From contig JBDSLH010000005.1 of assembly GCA_039916485.1 (NCBI GenBank), positions 1-53,651 on the forward strand: a stretch of 53,651 bases of DNA, written 5' to 3'. The notes under the pieces were generated by a model. That model ran no database searches and was not told the origin of the DNA. It saw only the letters and a program-made list of their open reading frames with translations. A program made the position numbers and the translations under genes. Within the stretch, counting starts at the first letter, position 1, and every line of letters starts with the position of its first letter. Shown one piece after another: positions 40,731-50,676 of the stretch. This DNA comes from JAPUDQ01 sp039916485 (lineage in GTDB: Bacteria > Patescibacteriota > Saccharimonadia > Saccharimonadales > Saccharimonadaceae).

Positions 40731-41831
40731 TCAGATAGAGGATGTATATGTACGCGCTGTCACCTTCATACCATCAAGTGATTGACGAGATCTCTGTGTA
40801 ATTACATCTCGATATGCAGGACTCATTGTCGATCTGCTGGGTAAAGTAACCCGCTGGCTGCGTGCGCTAAAGCCATCCACTGATTTACTTTCTACATTGT
40901 GCTGAGTTTGGGTGAACGCTTTTTCCTGTGCTACTTTATCCGTAACAGTGATGTGCGCCTTTTGTGGTTCCTGGAGTGGCTGTGAAGATGTTTCTTGCAT
41001 ATAGGATAAAACCCCCTCTATATCATCTTGTTCATCTACTGGCCTAGTGATGCCTCTGGTAATCGACGATCTCTTACGACGTGCATTTTGAATACCCACA
41101 ACGCCTATTCCTGCTTGGTACATAGTAATAAGTGGTGCAGCCAGTAGCATCTGATTCATAGCATCAGGTGTAGGTGAAATAACTGCCGCGATGATCACTG
41201 ATCCCAAAATAACTTGGCGCTGATAGGACATCAATATCTTTGGTGTCAGAGGTGTAATACTATCGATAATCATAAGCACAAGTGGGAGCTGAAACAGCAG
41301 TGCGCCGGCGATCAAATACGCCATTGCAAAGGAGAAATATGAATCGATAGTGAGCATAGGCGTGATGCTATCGAGGCTAAAACTCGTTAAAAAGTATAAC
41401 GAGGCAGGCAAGCTGATGTAGTACGCAAATAAAACACCGATTATTGCAAGTACAAAGGATGAAACAGTAAATAGTACTAGTTGCTTGCGTTTGACCGACG
41501 GCATTACAGGGCTTAGAAACCTGAACAAATGGTAAATGACAAAGGGCAGTGTCGCAATTAGGCCGACATACATGCAAACTTTAATAATAAAACCGAATGC
41601 TCCACCAGGAGTCAGATAGATTAGCTCCTGCTTGCCTAGGGGCGCGACTATCCACTTGGAAATCTGCGTAAAGAACGGATATGCTATTCCAGCAGATACC
41701 AAGAATACGAGAGCAATATAAAACAACCTGCTCTGTAGCTCATGGATATGATCCATGAAAGTCTGTTGAGCAGGTGAATCTGTGTCGGTCTTTTTATGAA
41801 CGGTTGTCTGTTTTTGACTTGTCCGCATCAT
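40731..41831 (-). CDS. tatC: TatC with long cytoplasmic tail
   Basis: Core receptor of the twin-arginine translocase. FMDHIHELQSRLFYIAL matches the conserved HxxELRxRL start of helix 1. Six membrane helices extend to about residue 250, with ISPTPDAMNQMLLAAP near helices 5-6. About 110 polar, Gln/Ser/Arg-rich residues follow that TatC normally lacks. The start at 41831 overlaps tatA by 38 nt but has GGAG 9 nt upstream; ATG 41756 is an alternative. tatA is directly upstream. Confidence 0.92.
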   Translation of the reverse strand: MMRTSQKQTTVHKKTDTDSPAQQTFMDHIHELQSRLFYIALVFLVSAGIAYPFFTQISKWIVAPLGKQELIYLTPGGAFGFIIKVCMYVGLIATLPFVIYHLFRFLSPVMPSVKRKQLVLFTVSSFVLAIIGVLFAYYISLPASLYFLTSFSLDSITPMLTIDSYFSFAMAYLIAGALLFQLPLVLMIIDSITPLTPKILMSYQRQVILGSVIIAAVISPTPDAMNQMLLAAPLITMYQAGIGVVGIQNARRKRSSITRGITRPVDEQDDIEGVLSYMQETSSQPLQEPQKAHITVTDKVAQEKAFTQTQHNVESKSVDGFSARSQRVTLPSRSTMSPAYRDVITQRSRQSLDGMKVTARTYTSSI

Positions 41832-41964
41832 CTTTCATTGCTCCACGCAACTCTTTGGCTGAAGATCCAAGACTGCGAGCAAGCTCAGGCAGTTTCTTAG
41901 CACCAAACAAGAGTAGCAAGATTACAAGTATAATAATCAACTCAGGTAATCCAATATTAGGCAT
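41794..41964 (-). CDS. tatA: TatA/TatE sec-independent translocase subunit
   Basis: 56 residues from ATG 41964 to TAA 41794. MPNIGLPELIIILVILLLL is the single membrane helix, followed by the FGAKKLPELARSLG amphipathic helix, the TatA hallmark. The protein ends in a short acidic/basic tail. AAGGAG is 8 nt before the start and TATAAT (minus, 41999-42004) is the likely -10. It precedes and overlaps tatC, forming a minimal TatAC system; no TatB is seen. Confidence 0.95.
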   Translation of the reverse strand: MPNIGLPELIIILVILLLLFGAKKLPELARSLGSSAKELRGAMKDDADKSKTDNRS

Positions 41965-41998
41965 ACTAGTACATCTCCTTTTTATTGCTTCTGATTGA

Positions 41999-42004
41999 AT
42001 TATA
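41999..42004 (-). promoter_or_regulatory. -10 of the tatAC operon
   Basis: TATAAT on minus, preceded by TAG, with a predicted leader of about 28 nt carrying AAGGAG. The -35 is not clear. Confidence 0.6.
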
Positions 42005-42085
42005 CTATTTTTTCAAATAAGTACAAGCGTTATACTACTGTTTTCTCGTGTCGAATCTCATGCATAATAAGAACTTTACCCCTTC

Positions 42086-43858
42086 TTAATCACGTTTTAG
42101 CATCACTGTAAATGCATCAGCAGGGATATCTACTTTGCCGAACCGTTTCATGCGCTTTTTGCCTTTGGCTTGCTTGGCTAGAACTTTTTTCTTTCGTGAC
42201 ACGTCTCCACCATATAAACCAGTTGTGACATCCTTTCGGAATGCAGATAAATCTTCACGAGCGATAAAACGAGCACCGATAGCAGCTTGGAGTGCTACTT
42301 GGAAATTCTGACGCGGAATAATGTCTTTTAGCTTCTTGGTGGTTATTCGACCAAGTGCATCAGCCTCAGAACGGTGTGCCATGACACTCAGGGCATCGAC
42401 AATCCCACCCGCAACATAAAAATCTACTCGGACGAGATCTTCCGCGCGGTAGCCATCGAGTTCGTAATTAAATGACCCGTACCCGCTCGTGACGCTTTTT
42501 AGCTGATCGTAAAAATCAGTCAGCAAGTTTGCAAGTGGTGCTTCGAAACTTACCAAGGCTCGTTGATCCATATAACTCACGTTCTTTTGTAAACCTCGTT
42601 TGTTCACAATCAACTGAATAACACTTCCAACATAACTCTGTGGCACGACAATCTCCCCATGAATCCATGGTTCTTTAATCTCAGCAATCTTACTGACATC
42701 GGGGAGGTCACTGGCACTCTTAATATCGAGGTGATCACCGTTTGTCATGTTGATTTCATAATCAGTACTCGGGTTTGTTACAACGAGATCTAGGTTGTAC
42801 TCTCGTTCGAGCCGTTCCTTGATGATATCCATATGTAGTAAACCTAAGAACCCTATCCTCACACCAAAACCAAGTACTGGTGAATTTTCTGGCTCATATT
42901 GGAGAGCAGAATCACTAAGTGACAACTTTTCTATAGCATCTTTCAGATCATTGTAATCTTCATTAGATACTGGGAAAAATCCTGCATAGACAAATGGTTT
43001 TACGTGACGATAGCCGGGCAGGGGAGCAGTGGCAATATTTCGTAATGTACTGACGGTGTCGCCGACACGTGCATCACGCGTGGTCTTAAGATTTGTTACG
43101 ATATACCCAATTTCACCGGTGGCAATGGTTTCACTTGGGACCATGGAGGGGCTTAATGAACCAACTTCGAGCGCAATACCCTCTGCCCCGGTTGCTAACA
43201 TTTTCATCGTCTCACCCTTTTTGATCTCACCATCAATGACTCGCATATACAGTATCACGCCCCTATAATCATCATAATAACTATCAAAAATCAGTGCTCT
43301 GGTTGCCGCCGCATGATCACCTTTTGGTGGCGTGACACGTTCAACAATTGCATCCAATACTTCCTCTACGCCCTGGCCTGTTTTTGCGCTAATCTTAATG
43401 ATCTCACTCTCATCACAGCCCAGTAAATTAATCACTTCAGCACTAACTCGCTCAACATCACTTGCAGGTAAATCAATTTTGTTGAGCACAGGGATGATAC
43501 TTAGGTTAGCTTCAAGTGCTAAATAGACATTTGCTAGTGTTTGAGCTTGAATACCTTGGCTGGCATCAACTACCAATATCGCACCCTCACATGCCTGTAA
43601 ACTACGACTCACTTCATAGCTAAAGTCAACGTGTCCTGGAGTATCAATGAGGTTAAACTCATACTGTTTATATCTCATCCGTACTGGTGCCAGTTTGATT
43701 GTGATACCCTTTTCCCGCTCAAGATCCATACTATCAAGTAGCTGTGATTTCATATCTCGTTCGAGCACGGTTCCAGTTTTTTCAAGCATGCGATCTGCCA
43801 ATGTACTTTTTCCATGATCAATATGAGCAATGATACAAAAATTCCGTATCAGATCCAT
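42086..43858 (-). CDS. lepA: LepA / EF4 translation GTPase
   Basis: Ribosomal GTPase. G1 is AHIDHGKST near residue 9, G3 DTPGHVDFSYEVSR, G4 NKIDLPA. The EF4-specific C-terminal domain has ALVSFEAPLANLLTDFYDQLKS and KRMKRFGKVDIPADAF. 590 residues, full length. The ATG overlaps the murJ stop by one base (TAATG), so the two are translationally coupled. Confidence 0.98.
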   Translation of the reverse strand: MDLIRNFCIIAHIDHGKSTLADRMLEKTGTVLERDMKSQLLDSMDLEREKGITIKLAPVRMRYKQYEFNLIDTPGHVDFSYEVSRSLQACEGAILVVDASQGIQAQTLANVYLALEANLSIIPVLNKIDLPASDVERVSAEVINLLGCDESEIIKISAKTGQGVEEVLDAIVERVTPPKGDHAAATRALIFDSYYDDYRGVILYMRVIDGEIKKGETMKMLATGAEGIALEVGSLSPSMVPSETIATGEIGYIVTNLKTTRDARVGDTVSTLRNIATAPLPGYRHVKPFVYAGFFPVSNEDYNDLKDAIEKLSLSDSALQYEPENSPVLGFGVRIGFLGLLHMDIIKERLEREYNLDLVVTNPSTDYEINMTNGDHLDIKSASDLPDVSKIAEIKEPWIHGEIVVPQSYVGSVIQLIVNKRGLQKNVSYMDQRALVSFEAPLANLLTDFYDQLKSVTSGYGSFNYELDGYRAEDLVRVDFYVAGGIVDALSVMAHRSEADALGRITTKKLKDIIPRQNFQVALQAAIGARFIAREDLSAFRKDVTTGLYGGDVSRKKKVLAKQAKGKKRMKRFGKVDIPADAFTVMLKRD

Positions 43859-45483
43859 TACTGCTTGCTCCGAAGCTGGCCATACATGAGACTCTGCAAC
43901 TTACTGACAAATAGATCAGCTTCGTAGAGCCGAGCAAATTTACATAACACTATATATGAGCTCAGTCCGATTACAACGATGATAGCGAATTTCGGAAATG
44001 TTGCAGCAAAGCTTTGGTCGGAAACAGTTAATTCAAACCACTTTACTGAGTTATAGGTTACGATACCTGTAACAACTGAAGCGATCGCCATTCTGGACAC
44101 TGCACGTCGGAACGACTTGTCTAGTATACCCTTGATACGCTTTGACATGATGATAAACAGCAACACTACTTCAAAGACCGATATAATTGCCTGCGCCCAA
44201 GCAAGTCCATAAATTCCCCATCCGAGTTGTAGGGTGAACAAGACAGCGAGGAAGATGTTTAGACCAATCGTCACAAACGAAATGTAGAGAGGCGTCTTTG
44301 TGTCTTGCTGCGCATAGAAGGCTCGCGACGCAATATGGTACACAGAGCGGAAAAGGATTGCTACCGACAAAATACCGAGTGAAGTCGCGACGTAAATATT
44401 GCCGCCGTTAAACAAGAAATTTGCTAAATACCCACGACAGAAAAATGTGATAACAGCTGTTGGTAATGCTAGCCAGATGATCACCCTGAGTACAGACTGT
44501 AATTCTTTGCGGAACAAGTCAGGTCGTCCTTGGCTCAAACGCTCAGTCATTTGCGGGAAGGCTGCGGTACTAATTGCCACACCAATAAGATTGATTGGAA
44601 CGCTATGAAGCGTTAATGCCTGTTGGTAGTTACGCACCATGCCTTCGACCAAGCGAGAGGCAAGACTGGTTTCGACAACTGTATTAACATAATCAATCCC
44701 TTGATCGAGTGAGCGAGCAGGTAAAAGGTCTAGCACGCGACGGAACCCTTTGTTTCGCCATGCAATCTTAAACTCATATTCGAAGCCCATACCCAGCAGA
44801 CCCAATGAGCTGACAAGCAGTTGCAATAAACTACCGAAGACAACTCCGAGCGCAACACCCATTATTCCGCCTTCGAATACCTGAAATCCAAAGATTGAAA
44901 TACCTTCAGTAAACTGCGTTATACCTATGATAATTCCAAAGTTATAGATGATCGGAGCAAGTGCAAAAAATGTGAATCTTCCGATAGCTTGTTGCATGCT
45001 GGCGATGACACTGGCAACAGCAAATACAAATGGGTTGACCGCGATAACTCGCATCATACTCACTGCCAGACTATGACCTGACTCGTTTAGACCTGGCCAC
45101 AATAACCCGACTAGTACATCAGCAAAAATAATGATCAAGATACTGGCAACAAGAGTCACAACCGCCATAAAATTGATCATGCTGTAACTTAGACGCCATG
45201 CTGACCACTTGTTACCTGCCTGAAGACGCTCATTAAACACTGGGATAAACGTGACACTGAGTGCACCACTCGTCAGAAGGAAAAACATAAAATCTGGGAT
45301 AATAAATGCAACCGTATATGCATCGAGCCCAACCGGATAATTACTATAGGTACTGTTTAAGAGTCGATCTCGAAAGAGTCCAAGTATACTCCCGAGCAGA
45401 GTCGAGCCAGCGAGCAGTGCAGCTGCGAGTTTGATTGGTAATCGCAGGTTAGCACGATTTAATGCACGCTTGACTCTGCTCAT
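43858..45483 (-). CDS. murJ: MurJ lipid II flippase
   Basis: Flips lipid II for peptidoglycan synthesis. 541 residues with about 14 membrane helices. LAGSTLLGSILGLFRDRLLN is the family start region, and YVNTVVETSLASRLVEGMV and SIPINLIGVAISTAAFPQM-like text (SVPINLIGVAISTAAFPQM) mark the MviN domain. It lies between ftsH and lepA, 6 nt after ftsH. Peptidoglycan synthesis is therefore retained. Confidence 0.95.
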   Translation of the reverse strand: MSRVKRALNRANLRLPIKLAAALLAGSTLLGSILGLFRDRLLNSTYSNYPVGLDAYTVAFIIPDFMFFLLTSGALSVTFIPVFNERLQAGNKWSAWRLSYSMINFMAVVTLVASILIIIFADVLVGLLWPGLNESGHSLAVSMMRVIAVNPFVFAVASVIASMQQAIGRFTFFALAPIIYNFGIIIGITQFTEGISIFGFQVFEGGIMGVALGVVFGSLLQLLVSSLGLLGMGFEYEFKIAWRNKGFRRVLDLLPARSLDQGIDYVNTVVETSLASRLVEGMVRNYQQALTLHSVPINLIGVAISTAAFPQMTERLSQGRPDLFRKELQSVLRVIIWLALPTAVITFFCRGYLANFLFNGGNIYVATSLGILSVAILFRSVYHIASRAFYAQQDTKTPLYISFVTIGLNIFLAVLFTLQLGWGIYGLAWAQAIISVFEVVLLFIIMSKRIKGILDKSFRRAVSRMAIASVVTGIVTYNSVKWFELTVSDQSFAATFPKFAIIVVIGLSSYIVLCKFARLYEADLFVSKLQSLMYGQLRSKQ

Positions 45484-45489
45484 AGGATT

Positions 45490-47361
45490 CTAGTAGAGCG
45501 CTGCTGCACTTGGAAGTGTCGCACCCTCAAGGAGCTCCTTGACTCGGTTTTCGTCTATAGTCTCTTCTTTGAGTAATGCTGCCGCAAGAACATCGAGATG
45601 TTCACGATTATTTTTGATCACTGCCTCCGCGCGTCGGGCAGCTTCACGAATTAACTTTTCAACTTCATCATCAATCAGCTTGGCGGTCTCATCACTATAC
45701 GGTCGATCACGAACCATTCGATCAAACATCATACCACCAGCATCTTCGTGGAATACTTGGTCACGAAGTCCCGTGCCCATGCCCTGTTCGATAACCATAT
45801 CTCGTGCGATTTCTGTAGCTTTGCGCAAATCTGATCCTGCGCCAGTCGTGATCCGATCATCGCCAAACACAACTTTTTCTGCAACACGGCCACCAAGTGC
45901 ACGCGCTAATACATCTTTAAATTCGATAACGTTAGTATACATTCTGTCTTCCGGAGGAAGGAACCACGTAACACCGCCCGTACCACCACGTGGGATAATC
46001 GTGACTTTGTGAACAGGGTCACTATCCGGTAGGACGTGTCCGACGATAGCATGTCCAGCTTCATGGTATGCGGTTAGTTTTTTATCGTTCTCATTCATCA
46101 CCTTCGTTTTACGCTCGGGACCAATAGCTACCTTTTCAAATGCTTCAATAACATCTTCGTTTTTAATTACTTTTCGGTTTGCACGAGCTGCTTTGATAGC
46201 TGCTTCATTCGCTATGTTAGCGAGATCAGCACCAGAACTACCTGCAGTTTTTGCTGCAAGTGATTTGATATCAACATCCGCGTCTGTTGGCTTTTCTTTG
46301 AAATGGATATTGAGGATGGCTTCACGATCTTTTCGGTCAGGCAGCCCAATATTGACTCGTCGGTCAAACCGTCCTGGGCGGAGTAGGGCAGGGTCCAATA
46401 CATCAGCTCGGTTGGTAGCTGCGAGTACTATCACATTTGTACCTGTCTCAAATCCGTCCATCTCAACAAGTATTTGGTTGAGAGTTTGCTCACGTTCGTC
46501 ATGCCCACCACCCATGCCGCTACCACGTCGTCGTCCGACAGCATCGATCTCGTCGATGAAGATGATACATGGTGCATTCTTTTTTGCCTTTTCGAATAGA
46601 TCTCGGACACGACTGGCACCAACACCAACAAACATCTCGACGAATTCAGAACCAGAAATACTAAAGAATGGTACGCCAGCTTCACCGGCTACTGCACGAG
46701 CAAGTAATGTTTTACCTGTGCCTGGAGGACCCACGAGCAAGACGCCCTTCGGGATCCGTGCTTTGACGTCAGCAAATTTCTTAGGGTGCTTTAGAAAATC
46801 AACAACTTCTACCAAGTCTTCTTTAGATTCTTCGGAGCCAGCAATGTCGTTAAAGACTACTTTTTCTTTGTCGCTGCCATATAGTTTTGCACGCGATTTG
46901 CCAAAGCCCATTGCTTGATTACTCTGCCCTTGTGCTTGACGGAACATAAATAGGAACAAGCCACCGATAAGCAATACTGGCAGTAGTATGCTGAGTAAGT
47001 TCATGAATGTTGTCCCGGTCTCAGATGGTTTGCGGAACTCAACTTGTACTGGAGCTTCTTTCTCTAGACCTTGTTCATACACTGAACCTTCACCAACAAG
47101 CGCTTTTTCTTTAGCTTTTGAGGTATCGTCGTCGTTTTTGCCTACGACGTAAACATCACGTCCTTCAATGATAAGTTTTTCGATCTCACCTTTGTTGGCA
47201 CGACTAAATACGTCTGATACTGGTTTGCTCGGGATAGCTGTTTGCTGGGAGAACATTGAGAATACAAAAAGTCCGAGGAAGAAAATCGTAGCCCAAAATA
47301 AGACTGATCTCAATATATTAGATTTTTTATTGCCAGAACGGTTCGGGCGCTTTAAAGCCAT
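45490..47361 (-). CDS. ftsH: FtsH membrane AAA+ metalloprotease
   Basis: Degrades membrane and regulatory proteins. 623 residues. Membrane helices are at ~18-37 and ~121-140. Walker A is GPPGTGKT at 211-218, Walker B IIFIDEIDAVGRRRG, the second region of homology LLRPGRFDRRV, and the zinc site HEAGH at 433-437. AAGGATC lies 5-8 nt before the start. It heads the ftsH-murJ-lepA operon, 42 nt after tilS. Confidence 0.98.
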   Translation of the reverse strand: MALKRPNRSGNKKSNILRSVLFWATIFFLGLFVFSMFSQQTAIPSKPVSDVFSRANKGEIEKLIIEGRDVYVVGKNDDDTSKAKEKALVGEGSVYEQGLEKEAPVQVEFRKPSETGTTFMNLLSILLPVLLIGGLFLFMFRQAQGQSNQAMGFGKSRAKLYGSDKEKVVFNDIAGSEESKEDLVEVVDFLKHPKKFADVKARIPKGVLLVGPPGTGKTLLARAVAGEAGVPFFSISGSEFVEMFVGVGASRVRDLFEKAKKNAPCIIFIDEIDAVGRRRGSGMGGGHDEREQTLNQILVEMDGFETGTNVIVLAATNRADVLDPALLRPGRFDRRVNIGLPDRKDREAILNIHFKEKPTDADVDIKSLAAKTAGSSGADLANIANEAAIKAARANRKVIKNEDVIEAFEKVAIGPERKTKVMNENDKKLTAYHEAGHAIVGHVLPDSDPVHKVTIIPRGGTGGVTWFLPPEDRMYTNVIEFKDVLARALGGRVAEKVVFGDDRITTGAGSDLRKATEIARDMVIEQGMGTGLRDQVFHEDAGGMMFDRMVRDRPYSDETAKLIDDEVEKLIREAARRAEAVIKNNREHLDVLAAALLKEETIDENRVKELLEGATLPSAAALY

Positions 47362-47403
47362 GTAGATCCTTTTTCGTAGAGTTTATGTGCTCCTTCTATC
47401 TTA

Positions 47404-48243
47404 TCAGGAATAGAGTGGTGAAACAATCAATTCTCTTGTGGTCAGTCGGTATTCAAGCCCACCTTGTCTGAAACTTTTGCCGTGTTTGCCGGTACATACA
47501 AAATGCCATAGTTGATCAATCGTAGTTTTTTCCATCCGCCCATATGCATATGTGAGCAGTTCACCAGTAACTTCTCGCCCGCTCATAATCAATTCATAGC
47601 GGCTATACGACGATCCATGGCGATGCAATGCTCGGAGCTCAGTATCAATCACCTCACCTACGATTTCAGTGGCCGCATGGATTGCTATCCACCGAGCTCG
47701 CTCCGACACGGTTAGCCGTTGAACATAGCGGTAGCGGATATAGTTTCTAAGGAAACTCATGTCATCATTGGTGCTATCATCATGCCATACCAAGTTGTGT
47801 TCGATAGCATACGTAGCAATCTGGATTTTTGGCCAAGAGAGCAGGGGACGAATCAATTTTTCACGGTTACCGAGCGAGATAAGTCCTCGCCATCCCGTCC
47901 CTCGTATTAGATTGATGATCATCGTTTCAATCACATCATCCTGATGATGTGCCGTAGCAATTGCGTCTGCCCCGTGTGTTTCCATTACAGATTCTAGCCA
48001 CCGATATCGAGCCTCTCGTGCATCTGCCTCAGATGTTGACGGACCAAGCTTGTCCTCGTATGTCTCAAATACCAGTCCATACGTTTTGGCCAGTGAGCGT
48101 ACCAGCTCTGCGTCCTCACTACTATCCTCTCGTATACCGTGATCATAGTGCGCAATTACAAACTCATCTTCCGTAGATGACACCAGCACATCCAGCATCA
48201 CTACCGAGTCAATTCCACCCGATACGGCAACGACGTATTTCAT
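47404..48243 (-). CDS. tilS: TilS tRNA(Ile)-lysidine synthetase
   Basis: Converts C34 of the CAU tRNA-Ile to lysidine. The PP-loop SGGIDSVVMLD is near residue 9. AHYDHGIREDSSED, EADAREARYRWLESV and ATAHHQDDVIETMIINLIRGTG are typical of TilS. At 279 residues it retains the catalytic domain but has no long C-terminal domain. Its start overlaps the PAP2 stop by 4 nt. Confidence 0.95.
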   Translation of the reverse strand: MKYVVAVSGGIDSVVMLDVLVSSTEDEFVIAHYDHGIREDSSEDAELVRSLAKTYGLVFETYEDKLGPSTSEADAREARYRWLESVMETHGADAIATAHHQDDVIETMIINLIRGTGWRGLISLGNREKLIRPLLSWPKIQIATYAIEHNLVWHDDSTNDDMSFLRNYIRYRYVQRLTVSERARWIAIHAATEIVGEVIDTELRALHRHGSSYSRYELIMSGREVTGELLTYAYGRMEKTTIDQLWHFVCTGKHGKSFRQGGLEYRLTTRELIVSPLYS

Positions 48244-48923
48244 AGCTTTTCTGATTGTCGTCTAAGTGCTATTCGTTTGATAATAATTGTCGAAAGCGCG
48301 ACCCACGCAATCGCCACAAGCCATCCGGCTGCAACATCAGTCGGATAATGCACACCGAGGTACATACGAGTAAACCCTATATACAGCATGTAGCACACGC
48401 CCCCAGCTACCGCATACCATCGCCAGCGGGTCGGCCAGAGCAAGACAACAATCACCGCTGCAAGCGAGGCAGATGCCATAGCGTGTCCGCTTGGAAATGA
48501 GAAACTATTCTCTGTTACTAACCGCTCCCAAAGCTGTGGCCTATCACGCTGAAACATACCTTTTAATAATAAGTTTATGCTCGCTGAGCCAACGATCCCA
48601 ACAATCACGATGAGTGCCGACAGATACTGTTTCTTTTTTATGCACACTATGAGCGCAATAATCGTAAAAATCCCAACCCACCACACATACCCGAGATCCG
48701 TTGTAGCTGTCACTATAGTATCTAAAGTAGGGGACTGATACGCATTAATTGCCCGAAGTATTGCTTCATCAAATACAGTTGTTTCCTGCTCCAACACCTC
48801 ATCTGCAAGCTCAACAAATAATACCGTTGGGATCACAAACATCACAAACGCAATTATCAGTAATTTCCATGTATCAACTCGCACGGATCGAACAACTCTA
48901 ATTCCTTCTCGCAACAGTTTCAT
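48240..48923 (-). CDS. PAP2-family lipid phosphatase (PgpB/BcrC-like)
   Basis: 227 residues with about six membrane helices. The acid phosphatase motifs are KGMFQRDRP, PSGHAMASAS and TRMYLGVHYPTDVAAG, with catalytic His in the last two. It probably recycles undecaprenyl pyrophosphate, in line with murJ nearby, but phosphatidylglycerophosphate is possible. The start is ATG 48923, 7 nt after TATACT (minus, 48931-48936); a longer in-frame reading overlaps the kinase gene and is rejected. Confidence 0.9.
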   Translation of the reverse strand: MKLLREGIRVVRSVRVDTWKLLIIAFVMFVIPTVLFVELADEVLEQETTVFDEAILRAINAYQSPTLDTIVTATTDLGYVWWVGIFTIIALIVCIKKKQYLSALIVIVGIVGSASINLLLKGMFQRDRPQLWERLVTENSFSFPSGHAMASASLAAVIVVLLWPTRWRWYAVAGGVCYMLYIGFTRMYLGVHYPTDVAAGWLVAIAWVALSTIIIKRIALRRQSEKL

Positions 48924-48945
48924 ACACCTGAGTATATATGATCGC

Positions 48946-49944
48946 TCAAGGTGAGGGCAGGGTGATTGTAAATGTGCTTCCCTTACCTTCACTGCTCTCC
49001 ACTGAAATTGACCCGGCTTGCAGATCCATAAGTCTATTAGCAATTGATAGACCCAGGCCATAACCTTCGACGTTTTGCTTGCTTCTCGATGTATCTGCGC
49101 GATAAAATCGATCAAATATTTTTGTTTGATCCTCTTGACTGATACCAATCCCCTTGTCTGTCACCCGAATATCAACCATACGCTGATGCTTCGAGGAATC
49201 CAGCGTGATGGTACTATTTTTTGAGCTATATTTAATGGCATTTTCTAGAATAATGCTCAATACATCGATCAGGCTTTCCCTGTCTGCCATAACCTCATGT
49301 GCGCCAATAGTGTTATCAACACGGATCTGCTTGCTTGTAGCGAGTGGGATGATACGGTTTAAAGCATCAACACTAACATCATTAGTATTTACCTGTGACA
49401 CCTCCACAGTGTCCTGTCTAGCCAATAGCAATAGGCGCTCGGTCAGTGTTCTCATACGGTGCACTTCGTCGAGAGCACTTTCAAGCACAGTACGTTGAGA
49501 CAATTTTGTAGCGGTTTTATCTCGTAGCTCAATCTCCAACTCTGACTGCATAACAGTCAGCGGCGTCTTCAACTCATGTGCTGCATCGGAGCTAAATCGT
49601 GACTGTGCTTCAAGTGCTTGTTCGATCGGTTCCATCGTTCGCTTTGCGAGCACATAGGCGACTCCACCGCCTGCAGTTAGTACGAATAGATTAAATAGAA
49701 AAAGACTCGTTGTGAGCCGTTGATTACTATCACGTACCATTTGCTGTCTCAAATTAACGACGCTGTCGTCATTTATAAACATTTGCATCCCACCTCCACG
49801 AGGTCCAAACGCCCGATCAAACTCTGCGCTCGCGACGTTATAAAGGAGGACGCTAAATAACAAGCTTATAGACATGAGGATCACTACATACCATGTCGTG
49901 AGACGGAGAGTAGCTGAGTCGAACAATGATCGGTTATGCCTCAT
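48946..49944 (-). CDS. Membrane sensor histidine kinase
   Basis: 332 residues. Two membrane helices (~15-38 and ~78-98) bracket a short outer loop of about 40 residues. Then come the H box SSDAAHELKTPLT (His ~122), N box ILENAIKYS, G1 DKGIGIS, F box FDRFYRAD and G2 GYGLGLSIAN. The loop is too small for a ligand domain, which suggests sensing in or near the membrane. It overlaps the regulator gene by 4 nt. Confidence 0.96.
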   Translation of the reverse strand: MRHNRSLFDSATLRLTTWYVVILMSISLLFSVLLYNVASAEFDRAFGPRGGGMQMFINDDSVVNLRQQMVRDSNQRLTTSLFLFNLFVLTAGGGVAYVLAKRTMEPIEQALEAQSRFSSDAAHELKTPLTVMQSELEIELRDKTATKLSQRTVLESALDEVHRMRTLTERLLLLARQDTVEVSQVNTNDVSVDALNRIIPLATSKQIRVDNTIGAHEVMADRESLIDVLSIILENAIKYSSKNSTITLDSSKHQRMVDIRVTDKGIGISQEDQTKIFDRFYRADTSRSKQNVEGYGLGLSIANRLMDLQAGSISVESSEGKGSTFTITLPSP

Positions 49945-50618
49945 GCTTCTACTTTATATCCAAACCCACGAACAGTATGAATCAGCTCGGGTTTATCTTT
50001 AAATGGTCGATCAATTTTATTACGTAAGTAGCCGATGTAGGCTTCGACAGTATTTGGGAGTACATCACTATCAAAGTCCCACACATGATTGATAATGTTC
50101 ATTTTGCTCAAAACTCGTCCTTGATTGCGCATCAAATATTCGAGTAAGGAAAACTCTGTTTGTGTCAGAAGAATCGTTTTGGCACCTCGTTTTGTCGTAT
50201 AGGTTCCGGTGTCCAGCGACAGATCCCCTGCTCGGAGTACATCATCAATAACATCCTGTGGCCGACGCATTAGTGCGCGGACGCGAGCTAGTAATTCTTC
50301 AAAATAAAATGGTTTACCCAAATAATCATCAGCACCCGCATTGAGACCGTCAACTCTGTCACGGACCATAGTCTTGGCCGTTAGTAGCAGGATCGGCGTT
50401 TTGTTACCGAGTTTGCGGAGTTCCTCGCAGATTGCAACTCCGTCCATTCCTCCTGGTAACATCCGATCGAGTATGATGACATCGTACTCATCGCCCTGTG
50501 CAGCAGCGAGCCCTTGTGCACCATCGTGCAACACCTCGACAACCGCACGTTCTTGTTCAAAGCCCTGCTTGATGGCACGAGCAATTTTATATTCATCTTC
50601 GATTACAAGTAATTTCAT
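49941..50618 (-). CDS. OmpR-family response regulator
   Basis: 225 residues. The receiver domain has acidic pocket IEDE, phospho-acceptor Asp in VIILDRMLPGG (~52) and Lys in LGKPF. The winged-helix DNA-binding domain shows LTQTEFSLLEYLMRNQGRVLS and NTVEAYIGYLRNKID. TAGCAT (minus, 50625-50630) is 6 nt before the ATG, predicting leaderless mRNA. It is the first gene of the regulator-kinase pair. Confidence 0.97.
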   Translation of the reverse strand: MKLLVIEDEYKIARAIKQGFEQERAVVEVLHDGAQGLAAAQGDEYDVIILDRMLPGGMDGVAICEELRKLGNKTPILLLTAKTMVRDRVDGLNAGADDYLGKPFYFEELLARVRALMRRPQDVIDDVLRAGDLSLDTGTYTTKRGAKTILLTQTEFSLLEYLMRNQGRVLSKMNIINHVWDFDSDVLPNTVEAYIGYLRNKIDRPFKDKPELIHTVRGFGYKVEA

Positions 50619-50676
50619 AACTGTATGCTACATGTTCTTTCTGAGTTATAGCTGAGTATCTGTAGTCATAATACCA

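Noticed and set aside
40731..41831. TatC tail as a separate gene
   Set aside because: The frame is continuous with no internal start signals or stop; it is an extension.
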